Of a stretch of DNA of 64,000 bases, positions 24,625-36,269 are shown in pieces. Source of the DNA: Clarireedia homoeocarpa (Eukaryota > Ascomycota > Leotiomycetes > Helotiales > Rutstroemiaceae). Numbering within the stretch: position 1 is the stretch's first letter; each line of letters opens with the position of its first letter. The notes under the pieces are model-generated. The model saw only the letters and a program-made list of their open reading frames with translations. It had not been told where the DNA came from and made no database searches. The stretch lies in the NCBI GenBank assembly GCA_001465935.1, contig LNKV01000003.1:1060363-1124362 (forward strand), written 5' to 3'. The position numbers and the translations under genes were made by a program.

Positions 24625-25012
24625 ATGGGTTTCTTTTCAAACAAATCGAAGGAAAATATTATGTCTCGAGCACCTCCACCCTACAAAGGCGCCGACTCTC
24701 CTAGAGAGAGAACTGCTGAAGACCTTTAGAACGAATTAGCGGTCTCCACAGGCAAGATTCTCTACTCCGACACTCCACCGAGATGGCCGTGGAGCAGTAT
24801 ATGCAGAGGGAGGGAAATGAGCATTGAGCAAGGAAGCACTAAAGGAAAGACTGAGGTGTATTCAAACAACATGTAAATCATCAGCCTACTTCAATTGCGG
24901 AAAATCTTCCCTTGGCAAGTGTTCGACAACTGATAGACTTAAAGATTGGAACATGCTTTCACACGTGACTTTGGTGAACAATGGATGGACTCGTAAGTTA
25001 ATGTGGAATTGA
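24625..25012 (+). pseudogene. Possible decayed small fungal gene
   Basis: An ATG at 24625 opens MGFFSNKSKENIMSRAPPPY, a start style common in small Pro-rich fungal proteins, but meets an in-frame TAG after DL at 24727. Downstream, sequence with coding character continues across frames: AVEQYMQREGNE in one frame and ALSKEALKERLRCIQTTC in another, which would join with a frameshift near 24821. It ends with HVTLVNNGWTR. The reading of one broken gene is my inference from composition; I do not recognise the family. An unrecognised intron could explain the breaks instead. Confidence 0.4.
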
Positions 25013-25271
25013 TTTCGAACCTTTCGACTGCGCTTTATTTCGAAAGTCACTACTCTGATATCGTCATCAGATTCCACATTCAAGACAGAAATACAGAAAA
25101 GCAAAATCAAAACCTAACACGAAGTCAATTGACCGAACCCGACAATTATGTAAGCTTTCGCTACTGTATCGGAAACTAAAATATTACCAATCTCAAAATC
25201 AACTATAACATTTATATCCTTACATCTACCTTTGAAATTTTATATGAAGCAAAGCACCCAAAGCACTCACT

Positions 25272-25670
25272 ATGCTCGGCAAACTGATCTTCACTTTCTG
25301 CGCAGCCTTCCAAGCGTGTGGCTCCTTCTACGCCGACTTTAACGAAACGCACGTCTACAATCCCCGCTGGCCTCCTCATGCCAAGTTCCATAACGGACAA
25401 ACAATGTCTATGGCAGTCGGCCTTGGTCTCGCAACTCTCTACTATACACACCGACGAACGGCATCCAAGGCAGCCGCAGCGGACTCTCTATTCACGGCTG
25501 CGATATTCGGCTCCTTGTATTGGATCACAGGGATATCTGCTATCTTGTACCCTGGGGCGAAAGGGATGGATCCGGAGTTTGGGGAGGGCTTTCCGCAGGG
25601 GATTATGTTTTCGGTCACCGCGGTGCTTCCATGGGTGGGATGGTGGTTGGAGACGAAGGTACTGACCTGA
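25272..25670 (+). CDS. Small membrane protein of a fungal DUF family (DUF6640-like)
   Basis: Single exon, 132 aa, with about four hydrophobic helices. The signature AADFN-like segment is SFYADFNETHVYNPRWPPHA, followed by KFHNGQTMSM; the C-terminal helix is ITGISAILYPGAKGMDPEFG and a final amphipathic stretch. I recall this pattern from a fungal family annotated DUF6640 or loosely as 'acetyltransferase'; no catalytic residues support the latter. Location is probably an internal membrane. A donor-like AAG|GTACTG sits 9 bp before the stop, so a small 3' exon cannot be excluded. Confidence 0.7.
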   Translation: MLGKLIFTFCAAFQACGSFYADFNETHVYNPRWPPHAKFHNGQTMSMAVGLGLATLYYTHRRTASKAAAADSLFTAAIFGSLYWITGISAILYPGAKGMDPEFGEGFPQGIMFSVTAVLPWVGWWLETKVLT

Positions 25671-26397
25671 AGTGAGCTGGTTTGGCCGGTATGGGTCTCC
25701 ATGTGTCGGATAAGTGGGATCATTCTCGTATGTGCTACAAGAGTACTGCAGGAGTGGTTTCTAACCTACGATGTTGCCCTTTACGGGAATGCCCTCAACA
25801 TGGGAGAGCTAGACTATATAGGAAGGAATCAGATCCAAATTCACGAATAGTCGGTGCCCTTATATGTGACACGGTGGTATTCAGAATTGGAGTCTAAACC
25901 AACACAATGGGTATGTCTAGTTTCAGGATGTGGGCTTCAATTAAGCTCCATGGAATTTCCGGTCCATCCAACTCCTGTTCTGGCAATATACGAGAAAGTC
26001 TTACGAACAACAACGTTTGCATATTCTTACAATATTCTTGTGCTAGTAACGGATGTCGTTGCATACGATAGTGGCGTGAGTGAAGGTTACCCCACGCCCT
26101 GCCAGGATCCACCCGGTGATGGTATTGCACGAGCAGTATCGCGTTATCTTATGACATTCCCGAAAATTGACGTTGCTCCCTCTTTCGAGAAACTGCTCGC
26201 CGATTTCTATTGGCATTGATGACCAATTTCGGGGCTTCGATATATTCAGTCCCGTCACGTTCACGTATGCTCTATTGCCAAGAGCTCAATAGTCAGGTTC
26301 AAGACCGATCATAAACCAGATAACGAGTGCTTGTATACAATATGCTGCCTCGAATCACTTATGATAACAGCCTTTCATTGCTTCGTCTTGGATTATC
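25671..26397. other. Intergenic stretch
   Basis: Nothing recognised. A 121-codon plus-strand frame at 25854-26219 has no domain and no promoter context. Confidence 0.45.
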
Positions 26398-27174
26398 TTA
26401 TGGGATCGTTCCTGCTTCTGCAGCGGCTTTCAGCCACGTCTCCCTCTCCTGCAATTGTTTGAACCACCTGTCCACGTTCGCATATTTGGAGAATAGCTCT
26501 TTCCATTTGCCTGACATCAAGGCGGCACCATTAGGAAGATGAAATAGATCAGCTAAAGTCAATTCATCCCCAGCGATGTATTTCTGCTTAGACAGAATCT
26601 TGTCATAAAAAGCGAGTACTGCATCAAGATCGGATTCCGCTTGTGCAACTCTTGCTTCGTCGGGGGCACCAAGGCCTTTCATTCTAGGCATCTCACCATT
26701 AGCTACTGTTTAAAAACACCAGAACTAAAGTTGCAAAAGGCAAGAGTAAACTTACGGTTTGATGATAAGCTCGGTTCCTATGGTCTCAGCCGCTGCAGCG
26801 AAATAGCTTTGCTCAACCGAACAAGCTTGTTCAAAGCGAGCATACGCCTCGTCATCGCCCTCCGGGATGAGCTTTTGGCCTGAAGAATATTTTCTGAATA
26901 AGGGGTATTAGACGTACTGTACCATTTTTAGACGAATGATTTGAAAACTTTACTTGGCAAGATACTTGCAAATAGCTCTGCTTTCAAACATCAAGAACCC
27001 ATTATCGTCTAACACAGGCACCTTTCCAAAGGGTTGCAACTTCTTGTATTCTTCACTTTTTTGCTCTCCCTTTGAAATATCAACAAGGATCAATTCGTAC
27101 GGCAACTCCTTTTCGAGAATAGTGACCAACACGCGGGACGTGGACATGGCCGAGCCATAAAGTTTGAGGACCAT
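26398..27174 (-). CDS. Glutathione S-transferase (phi/theta-like)
   Basis: Cytosolic detoxification enzyme conjugating glutathione to electrophiles. Exons 27174-26954, 26893-26756 and 26683-26398 give 214 aa. The N-terminal thioredoxin fold has LYGSAMSTSRV with the likely catalytic Ser, QPFGKVPVLDD with the cis-Pro that binds glutathione, and the glutathione-contacting FESRAIC. The C-terminal helical domain has YIAGDELTLADLFHLP, the conserved N-capping and Asp motif. Both introns are phase 2 and remove stops to join conserved sequence (YLAK|KYSSGQKL; IIKP|MKGLG). Arrangement resembles plant phi-class and fungal relatives. Confidence 0.94.
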
Positions 27175-27895
27175 TTTTGCAGCTGTAGGTTGGGATAAGG
27201 TGATTGATGACTAGTGGAATTGGAAGTACTCTCCAAGAGATTTTTAAATTAATGGTAGTAAGTTGAAGGATATATAGCTTCTTGATAATGTTGTCTCCGC
27301 CGCCGTCGGAGGTGGGAACTTACTCCACCCCCGTCATTTGGGCTTGCGATCTCCGTGCAATCGGCCCATCACCAGGCATCCAGACACCAAAATTCGAGAT
27401 TCTAATATAGGGGTATACAGATTGGTACTCTTACGAAACATGGTTAGGCTTCCAGGAATCGCCGCAAGGAATCGATTAACGGCGAGGGCAGGACGAGCAC
27501 GGTAGGTTGGGAATATCTTAACTGTCTATGTAGTGCTTGTGCATTTTAAAAGAGCGAGATTCGTTGTTAAGTCCGGGCTGACCGGAGCCGACTCGGATCC
27601 GAGCCATGAGACAACCGGACATGAGCCCCCTCCTCGTCTTTGTGTTAGCAGTTCCACGTAAACTGCTCTATGCTACTCGGTATAAAAGTTATGGAAATCC
27701 AAGTGGACAGAAATATTTATTACAGTATTGTCTGTTTTCAAGCACCAAGTGCAATTTAGATAATTTCCAACAACCCCCAGAACAAGCGGATCTCATATAC
27801 AACACCTAGTCACTTCTTACACCATATATACGCATTCTACAACCACATATCTCAACCCATTACTAGCTTCCACAACAGTCTCAAAACTCTCCAAA
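27175..27895. other. Divergent promoter region GST / NAD(P)-binding protein
   Basis: No gene supported. A TATATA lies at 27825-27830, about 70 bp before the ATG at 27896, followed by a CA-rich leader. Confidence 0.45.
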
Positions 27896-28612
27896 ATGCA
27901 TTTACTCATTCTTGGCGCTTCAGGTCGAACTGGTAGTCTGCTTCTCACCGAAGCTCTTTCCAAAAGTTGGTTCCTTTTTCTTTAAATCATTTCCCCATCC
28001 TCGCTAACCCCTACACTAGATCACACCATCACAGCACTCGCCCGCAACCCCGCGTCCATCACCACTCAACCCGGCATAACCGTCATCAAAGGCTCACCAC
28101 TCGAGCCCTCTGACCTGCGCTCCGCCTTTTCCGCCCAAAAAGTTGACGCGGTTCTCATTACCCTCTCCTCCGCCCGTGCATCAGATAGTCCCTTTGCAGC
28201 GTCCATTTCACCTGCGAATTTCCTCGAAAATTGCATCAGGAATGTTGTTGAAGTGATGAAAGAGTTTGATGTTAGAAGAGTCGTGTACATGTCTGCATTT
28301 GGTGTAGGGAACTCGAATGAGAATCTTTGGTGTCCGATGAGGATTATGATTAACAAATCGACGATGGGAATGGTTGGATTCAAGGATCATAGGGAAGCGG
28401 AGGGGAAGCTGAGGGAGAGTGGGCTGGAGTGGGTTATGGTTAGGCCAGCGATGCTGAAAGATGGGGGTAAGAAGAAGGTAATAGAGATGGGGGAGGAGGG
28501 GAAGGAAATGGGATATTTGCCGGGAGTCACAAGGGAGAGCGTAGTAGGGTGGATAGTGGAGACGGCAGAAAGTGATACTTGGGAGAATAGGACTGTTGTG
28601 ATATGTAATTAG
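27896..28612 (+). CDS. NAD(P)H-binding atypical SDR (NmrA/BVR-B-like)
   Basis: Single-domain Rossmann protein of 220 aa from exons 27896-27965 and 28020-28612. The dinucleotide loop is ILGASGRTGSLL at residues 5-16, and the second strand is followed by ALARNP, where Arg suggests NADP(H). Later signature pieces are RVVYMSAFGVG and LEWVMVRPAML. These match the flavin/biliverdin reductase-like and NmrA-like atypical SDRs, which act as reductases or redox sensors; which applies here is not visible. The intron donor (GTTGGT) is non-standard, but the splice keeps frame and joins LSKN to HTITALARN as the family expects. Confidence 0.85.
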
Positions 28613-28783
28613 GTTTTGGTAAAGCTGAGTCTCTCAACAGAACTGGAGGCGCTGGATATTTTTCGGTTGGACTAGACTATGACTTTTTTTATTTTTATTT
28701 TTATTTCTTTTGGATTGATTGAATTGTAATATGAGCTTCATTTGCTGCTATTGTCGCATTTATATTTCATGAACTACACTATA

Positions 28784-29755
28784 TCACGGCTCTAACTTGA
28801 TCTTTCCATTATCATCATAGAAGATCTCCCTAACCTTCACACACCTCAAGTGATTCTTCCCACCACTCAATGAAGAATCATGGTAAAACAACCACCACTT
28901 GCCCTTAAACTCCACAATGGAATGATGTGTTGTCCAACCCACCACCGGCTCCAAAATCCTCCCCCCATACGTAAACGGACCCGTTGGGCTATCTCCCACG
29001 GCATAACACAAATAATGCGTATCGCCAGTCGAATACGAGAGGTAGTATTTCCCCTTATATTTATGCATCCAAGCGGCCTCGAAGAATCTCCTATCATGAT
29101 CCGCGGCTTTAATTTTCTCGCCTGATTCATCTAGGATAGAGATCTCTTGCACAGGGGTAGCGAACGAATGCATATCATCGCTTAACTTAGCAACTCGTGG
29201 ACCAAGTGCTGCACCTTCGCTGGGCTCCATCGTGTCATACTTTTCTCTCTCAAACTTCTCGTGTTGGTTGCCCCAACATTGAAGCTGCCCGCCCCAAATT
29301 CCACCGAAATATAGGTAGGCTTCACCGTCCTCGTCGACAAAACTACACGGGTCGATACTGTAGCTTCCTTTAATGGGTTCTTTCGCAGGTGTGAACGGGC
29401 CCTCTGGCTTGTCACCCTCAGCTACCCCGATGCGGAAGATACCATTGTGGTCGCGAGCGGGAAAGTAGAGATAGTACTTTCCATTCTTGGTGCAAGCGTC
29501 AGGTGCCCAGAGTTGTTTGGACACCCACGGTATTGATTCTCTCGAGAGAACTACTCCATGGTCGGTGACAGAGCCAGGGATCGATTCCATGGAGAAGACA
29601 TGGTAATCCTCCATGGCATACTGGTCTCCATTGTCGTTGTCTTGGATATCTGTTGGGATATCATGTGACGGGTAAATGTAGAGGGTGTCATTGAAGACGT
29701 TGGCTGACGGATCAGCTGTGTAGATGTGAGTTATGAGGGGTTCTTTGTCTGACAT
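28784..29755 (-). CDS. Glycoside hydrolase family 43 enzyme, no signal peptide
   Basis: Five-bladed beta-propeller glycosidase acting on arabinose- or xylose-containing glycans. Single exon, 323 aa. The three catalytic acids are visible: general base Asp15 in YTADPSANV, the pKa-modulating Asp near residue 133 in YSIDPCSF, and the general acid Glu near 225 in RRFFEAAWMHKY. WTTHHSIVEFKGKWWLFYHD completes the last blade. There is no signal peptide, so it probably acts inside the cell on imported oligosaccharides. Exact activity (beta-xylosidase, arabinofuranosidase, exo-arabinanase) cannot be told from sequence. Its stop lies 171 bp from that of the NAD(P)-binding gene on the other strand. Confidence 0.93.
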   Translation of the reverse strand: MSDKEPLITHIYTADPSANVFNDTLYIYPSHDIPTDIQDNDNGDQYAMEDYHVFSMESIPGSVTDHGVVLSRESIPWVSKQLWAPDACTKNGKYYLYFPARDHNGIFRIGVAEGDKPEGPFTPAKEPIKGSYSIDPCSFVDEDGEAYLYFGGIWGGQLQCWGNQHEKFEREKYDTMEPSEGAALGPRVAKLSDDMHSFATPVQEISILDESGEKIKAADHDRRFFEAAWMHKYKGKYYLSYSTGDTHYLCYAVGDSPTGPFTYGGRILEPVVGWTTHHSIVEFKGKWWLFYHDSSLSGGKNHLRCVKVREIFYDDNGKIKLEP

Positions 29756-30399
29756 TTTGTGTGTTCAAAAGTTTTACTTTTGGAAATGGTAGAAGTATGG
29801 TAACTGAATTTGGCCGCAAACGATGTAAGTATATGTAGGCCGTCCTGCGGGTCTGTGGGGTCACTTGCATTCATCCATTTATCCAGTCAAGATTAGCGCA
29901 CCTCGGATAAATAGGGATAAATTCGCCCTGTGGCTTAGTCCTTTCGTCCATCATGGTTGGTATGATTACTTAGTAAAAATGATGACATCTAATTGCCGAA
30001 AGCACAGTCTGGCGAGCCGCGATAAAAAATGTTTGCACACAAAAAAAAGGCCCACAATGTGCTGTTGAGCAGTAAGCTACTTCAAATTACATTGAACTTC
30101 CTGGAAGCATCTGAGAAAGTGTTGCAGACGATTTCGAATTTCTGTTGCATGTCGAGATGTTGGCGGTGCTATTCTAATTTCTAGAAAACATGCAAACTTT
30201 CCTGCCAGGCTTTCTTGTTTGATATATTCCCAAAATGATATAATTACAGCATAGTTTCCCAAATTCGTCATCCGTGATATCTTCCCGTAGCGCTCTTTGA
30301 AAAACATCAAATCTTAACTCCGAGTGCAAATCAAAGTGCATTCATTTCCTAAAGTCGTACGCTCGCTATTCGTCTTCGCATAAAATTATTAATCTCTCG
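29756..30399. other. Intergenic: GH43 promoter and MINDY 3' flank
   Basis: No gene. An A8 run is at about 30042-30049. Short minus-strand frame at 30077-30310 lacks any motif. Confidence 0.45.
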
Positions 30400-33356
30400 T
30401 CACATGATAATACAGTCCCTCTCCCTTTCCTGCGGTGCCTGACCAGTTACAGGTGGGTTTGAGTTCTGTGTGTTCCTGATCTGGTCGAATAAAGTCTGGC
30501 CTCTCCCCCGTCCGCTGAAAGATCCCGTGTTACGTCGAACTGTTGCTGAGGGATGATTTTGCCCACTAGCAACCTGCGATGTTGTTGTTGTGTAGGCGCT
30601 TGTTCTCCTGGCAGGATTTGCGCTCGGGTGGGAGGGGTGATTTGCGGGAGGATGATAAGGACTTTCGGTAGCAGCTTCCTCGTAAGACGGAGGGGGAGCA
30701 TCAACGCCTGCCTCAGGATCAACTGGGGGAGCCGCTGCAGGTAAATTACTGCGGCGAGGAGGAACAGCAGGACGTTCTTGAGGACTTCCACGTCCCTGCG
30801 AAGACGAGCCACGGACTGACCCGGTGCCGCGACCACTACCACCACGAACACTGCCACCACGACCACTGCTACCACGACCACTGCTACCACGACCACTGCT
30901 ACCACGACCACTGCCACCACGCTGTGTGACTGGGACGTTATTATTAGTACCACCCTGCTGTTCAATATACTGTTGCGATAGTTCAGTTTCTTGTCGACGA
31001 CGAGCTTCATCATTTCTTTGACGTTCATCTTCCTCCTCCTGCAGCTGCAGGGCCAGGGCGAAGTCGTGATCTTCCTGTTCTGTGCTAGGAGACAGAGGAG
31101 CTTCATCGCCTTGAGGCACATTGAGTGAAGTTTGAGCAGCTGCTTGGTTCGTGTCTGTCGGATTATTGTTATTCCTGCGACCAGTGACGGTAGTCCATCC
31201 GGCCGTGTCGTTCTCTCGCGTGGTGGCCGCAGAAGTCCCGCCAACCAGGCGAAAATCGCCCGAAAAGAACTCGGCTCTTTCACCATTTACATCTAGAAGA
31301 CCTTCCCAAACGACTTCCTCGTGCCCAGCGTAGCCTGAGTCCGTGACAAGTTGCAACAACATGCCATTCGGATGTTTATAAAGTGTGGAGAAATGGTCGT
31401 TCCGGAACAAAATTGCAACAGCTCCAGGCTCTAGAGATTTTGTAATGATATCTAAACCATTAGAAGTAAGCTGGGTCGCCGCGGTGTTGAGAAATGCTTT
31501 TATAGTTGCAATATCTTCTAATGTAGCTTGCTCCTCAAAGCTTAGCCCTTCATGTGCTAATTTGTCCTCTAGTTCCTCTTCGCGGAACATCAAATTCTGG
31601 GCATCCTCATATGATTTGGCTGATCTTGATAGAGCTGCATAAGCATGAGAGTCGGCCGCAGGAAGCCAGCCATGAATCAATGGGACAGAAAAGGTGCCAT
31701 ATAATTTCATTTCCCGGGTTTCTTCAAAAAGGCCAGGCGTGGCATTTCCTCGCTCGGCAGGATGAATATGCCCCATGGATAGAGAATTTCGAGAGTGGTT
31801 CGTCCTTTCCGGTGCTTGAGATGAGGTAAATAAAGGATTCACATTCATCCCAGTATGAAGCGTTAGCAAGAATGAATAGAGCTCGCTAACATCTGGGAGT
31901 TCTGTTGCAGCATCCCTACGTCTACCGGACATAAGTTCGTCGAAAACCGCATCAAGCAATAATCCGAGACTGACCTGTTCGCGCGATCTGAGCGTTTCTA
32001 CTAAGGCAGTCTCGACGTTGGCAGGAGTTGACAGGGTTAACGCATTAACTAAGGCTAGCAACGGACATGGACCGTTAGCATTTTGTACTAGAATAGGCGA
32101 CACACGTGGATTATGCTCTGCATTAACATCATGCCATGTTATCTTTTTGATCTCATATGTTTCTTTCTTTTGGTTTCGGGCTCCAGCTGGTGTTCCTGGT
32201 GTCGCTAGCGAAGAAGTGCTTCTGTTCGTCGTGTTGATGGTTGGCCTTGGTGGTTGTGGAGGAGGGGTTTCTTGGGTTCTGCGGGGCGGCAGAGCTGGTG
32301 CGGTATTCTCATTCTCCATCCTTGACAGTATTGCGCCATCAGTACCAATAACTCCACTCTGTTGAGCGGGTTGTGGCACGAGTTCACGATCCACCAGATT
32401 CCAGCCATCATTGTAATTTATCGAATCATCTTGACCAGGTTGTTGAACCGAGATAGGAACACCTTGTTGAGGTATTTGACTTGCGGCGGTATCCCATGCA
32501 TGTCTATCTTCTAAAATTTGTTCTGTTTCCTTTGTAGGATGTGTAGGTTTTTGTGGAACATCATCATCATCATCATCATCGTCGTCGTCGTCATCGTCCT
32601 CGTCCCAAGCGGGAGACTCGGGCTCGTCGATATCTACCAAAACTGGTTGAGGTGATGAGGCAGGATGTGTCGATGGTGTATTATTGTGTGAGGGCTGAGC
32701 TGTTGACCAAGCCTCGTTGCCCGAGTCTTCTCTTTGAAAGTGAGGTACCGATAACTGCTTGTCATTCGGTTCTGGTTGCCATGGATTTGTGCTATTTCCA
32801 GACACATCCATATTAGAAAACTGTTCAGTGACTGAGGTCGGTTAGTAAATATTGAATCTCAAAGAGAAAATTACGAACCTTGAGGTAGGGGAGGAGGTGG
32901 TGGAGGTTGGCTTGGCTGTGCTGGTAATGCTACATTTTCTCCCCAAGCATGTGCGCTGCTCTCTTTCCCATCCGATGCCGCGCCTTGCGATTGTTGTCGC
33001 CGCAGAATAAACGGATTCGTGATTGCCGCATTTGGTTTCGAAGCTTCCTGGGAAGGCTTCGGGGTAAGATTCGACGGTCCAGCCTTCAGGGCATCCGGTA
33101 AACTGTTTGGATCAAGATGAGATTGTGCCTGGGATGCGCCGTGAACATCGCTGCGCGCTCCGGTCCTTTCTTCATTCCATATATCAGCGCTGTTCGGTTC
33201 TAAATCAGCCGCAGATTGCATTGCATTATTCTTTTCTTCATTGCGAAAGTTAGAATGTGCATTCGTGGATATTGGAGTGGTAGGGTACGGTGGTGAGGAG
33301 GGGTTTGTTGTTGGAGGTCGATTTGCTGATTGCGGAACCGGTTTTCTGGTAACCAT
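30400..33356 (-). CDS. MINDY-type deubiquitinase (FAM63/DUF544) with C-terminal CaaX box
   Basis: Cysteine protease of the MINDY family, which trims K48-linked polyubiquitin. Exons 33356-32879 and 32831-30400 give 969 aa. The first 370 residues are disordered (Pro/Ser/Gln-rich, with an Asp run coded by TCATCG repeats). The catalytic domain begins about residue 375: QNANGPCPLLALVNAL holds the Gln and nucleophilic Cys (about 413), and AILFRNDHFSTLYKH the catalytic His (about 637). A ubiquitin-interacting MIU-like helix, FALALQLQEEEDERQ, lies near 753. Five tandem SGRG units follow. The protein ends in CIIM, a canonical farnesylation CaaX motif, which suggests membrane attachment. The intron is phase 1. 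Start is the first ATG of the long frame. Confidence 0.92.
30841..30915. repeat. 15-bp tandem repeat, five copies, coding SGRG-type units
   Basis: Five copies of ACCACGACCACTGCT with one to two differences in the outer copies, inside the MINDY gene. On the minus strand it codes SSGRG/GSGRG units, an RGG-like linker. Confidence 0.9.
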
Positions 33357-34376
33357 TGTGAATGGATATTTCGGTACAAGAGAGCAATAGGGAGAGTGGA
33401 TAATATGTTTTCAATGATCTTTATCTTGAGGTCAGATAATTTTCGCTGTGAGCTCAGAGATAGCTGTCAACCGATCATGAATGTTCGAGATGTTGTCGTG
33501 CAATGAGGTCATGCCCGAAATCCACGGTCAGCAACACCAAATCAAGGCTTGTTTCTGCGCCTTGGTCGTTACAAAACTCTGTGGTTCTCGAAGGAAAAGC
33601 ACAATTTCGAGCAGATTGGCTGTACTGGCTATGAGAGTGACCGTCGTGGTTGTAGGTAAATCTTGGCCTGGCCACTCGTAGAATTACCTGGGACACTGAT
33701 GATATCGATAAGTGCTGGGAAGGCTGGAAAGGCTGGAAATGCTTCTGCTAAAGATAGAACAAGAAGTGGAGAAGAAGAGGAGGAGGTGGAATTGTTGTGG
33801 CTGGGAAGTTGGAATCGAGCAATTCAACTGCAGACTCGAGTAAATGCGTTATGCCTTGGCTGACTCGCTGGTTGATGGAGAGGCGTAAGAGGATGTCACA
33901 TAGACTGGAATCATTCGCATAACAAAACTCTGGTATATAAATCCCGAATTACGAAGAATCGATCCGTTCTCGTATGGCAGCAGGCAGCCTCGATATTCTT
34001 TCGACTTGCTTGCGCGTCTCGGGCTTATTTGGGTAAAGGTTGTTCATTGTCCGGGGCAAACTCGAAGATTCCCTCATACAAGCAAAGTAACTTACGGAAG
34101 CAGCACCACCACCATGCAGCTAAGCACGACCAATTGCGTAACTGGGGAACCTTGCTACTAAAAATGCGGCGCAAACAAACTGCAAGGCTAATGAAATTTC
34201 ACAAGCTTCAAAAAAAATATCCACATCGTCCTCTATCGATATACCCATACACCCATACACCCATATACCCATATACCCATCAATTCTTCTGAATCTGCGT
34301 ATGCGACTGTAACCACAGTCAGCCCCAAGATACGTGCACCTTCTTTCATAACGACCTTCAATCACATTCTAGAGAT
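33357..34376. other. Divergent promoter region MINDY / Trm6, 1 kb
   Basis: No gene supported. Contains the 8-bp tandem repeat at 34241-34280. Frames at 33481-33863 lack recognisable domains. Confidence 0.5.
34241..34280. repeat. 8-bp tandem repeat A(T/C)ACCCAT, five copies
   Basis: Units in order: ATACCCAT, two ACACCCAT, two ATACCCAT. It lies about 100 bp upstream of the Trm6 start. The ACACCCAT form contains the core of an Rap1/telomere-like site, but two bases of variation and lack of data allow no claim. Confidence 0.85.
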
Positions 34377-36269
34377 ATGCATAATCTGGTCAAACCAAAT
34401 GCCTGGGTTGTTTTGCGACTGCCTTCAGATACTCTCAAAACTCTACAAGTAATACCAAATATGTACGACAGTCTAGTTGTTCATACTAAAGCTCTGCTTG
34501 CCCATTTATACTGACTATGCGTTAGACAAATCTCGTTAGGAAAATATGGAACGTTCCCTAGCAATCTAATTATTGATCGTCCGTACAATCTTACTTACGA
34601 AGTTCTCGACAAAAAACAAGGCCATAAATACTCAGATCTGAGAGTTGTCCCTGCCTCAGAACTTCATGCCGATACCATAGCGGAAGAAAACGCTGCTTCG
34701 AGACCTAGCACAGATGATAAAATAATAATTGGGGAAGGTGGTGTTGAGTTTGAGCTGGTTGGAGAGAATGGCGAAGTGATTATGCGTTCAAATAGAGAAA
34801 CAATCGATGACTCGGCGCGACAGACTTTAACCATGGAAGAGATTGAAACCCTGAAACGAGATGGAGCAAGTGCTGGTAAAGATTTAATTGCCAAATTGAT
34901 GTTGTCGCATACAGCTCTGGATCAGAAAACCGCATTCTCATTGGCGAAATATAAGCTCTTGAAGACGAAAAAGTATCTGCGAAGGTTCACTGTTTTGCCC
35001 TTGGATGTGCCCATGATGAACCATTGGATGATCGAAGAGAAGAACGCAAGCAAAATTTTGGAGATAAGAGAGGAGATGCTCGCACTGACTGGAAGTTGGT
35101 CGAATGTTCATTTCGCAGAAGATCCAGAATACAAGAATGCTGCTGCCCTAGATACTAGGGGTGGCGGGCGATGGCTGGTCGTTGATGAGACCGGTGGGTT
35201 GTTGGTCGCGGCTATGGCAGAACGAATGGGGATATTGTATCCGGAAGACCATGAAGATCGTCTAGAAACCCCAAGGATACAAGAAGAGCCACTACAGACA
35301 AAACCTTCCGAGGAAAGTGAACAGCCAGAAGATGAAAAGCCCGAGGTGGAGTTACCCAAAAAGAAGAATGTAGAGGGTCGAAATCGACCTTACGCCAGTA
35401 CGAACACTATAACCCTCATTCACGCGAATTCTCAGCCAAATCTATCACTACTGAAATACTTCAATTTTAACGCTGATAACCCGACAAAGTCACATCCATT
35501 GACGAAACACTTACTTCCAATATCATGGCTTCAGTTACTAGATCCGGAACGCGATGGGCTCTACTCCTCAGAACCTCCAACCGCATCCCCAGAGGAATTA
35601 GCACAGTGGAATTCTGGAAAGAAGGGCTCTTATTTCCGCAAAAAGCGTCGCTGGGAAAGGGTCCGACACATAGTGTCAACGACGCGACATGGAGACTTCA
35701 CCGGTTTAGCAATCGCTTCTAGTATGGACCTCACATCTGTCTTGCGTCAAACTATCCCACTTCTTCGACCCGGAGCTTCTGTCTCGATATATTCTCCCAC
35801 AGTTGAACCTCTAGTCGCGTTGGCTGACTTGTATAGTACAAGTCGAAGAACAGCCTTCATTCAATTGCCTCCACCAGAATTGGAGGGTATGACTCAAGCT
35901 AAGATAGCAACTTGGCAAGGGAATGAAGACTTCCCTTTGAATCCTGCATTACTGTTAAATTCCGCAGTACAGACTTGCAGGTTAAGAAAATGGCAGGTTT
36001 TGCCTGGTAGAACACATCCTCTAATGACAGGGAGAGGTGGAGCAGAGGGTTATCTTTTCACAGCTACGAGAGTCATTCCCGCAGAAGGGAAAGTGCAAGC
36101 AAAAGGTAAATTCGCGAAGAAACGTAAGGGTGCCGAGGGCGAAGATGCTACGAGCAAGAGGGCAATTGCGGATGATAGTACGGATAGCGCAGCTAAGAAA
36201 GTCAAGCTGGATATGGAGGTTACGCACGCCATACCCAATGGTAAAGAAGATGTAGACATGGCAGTATGA
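34377..36269 (+). CDS. TRM6: tRNA m1A58 methyltransferase non-catalytic subunit Trm6 (Gcd10)
   Basis: Partner of Trm61 in the nuclear enzyme that methylates A58 of tRNAs, needed for initiator tRNA stability. Exons 34377-34462 and 34526-36269 give 609 aa. The N-terminal beta-barrel has AWVVLRLPSD, then across the splice LQVIPNIQISLGKYGTF. The Gcd10 signature appears as LSHTALDQKTAFSLAKYKLLKTKKYLRRF, close to the family consensus, and SASILEIREEM-like ASKILEIREEM. The C-terminal Rossmann-like domain lacks a SAM-binding loop, as expected of the inactive subunit, and ends in a Lys-rich tail. The donor at 34463 was chosen over an earlier GTAATA because only it keeps frame and the conserved VIPN. 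Confidence 0.94.
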
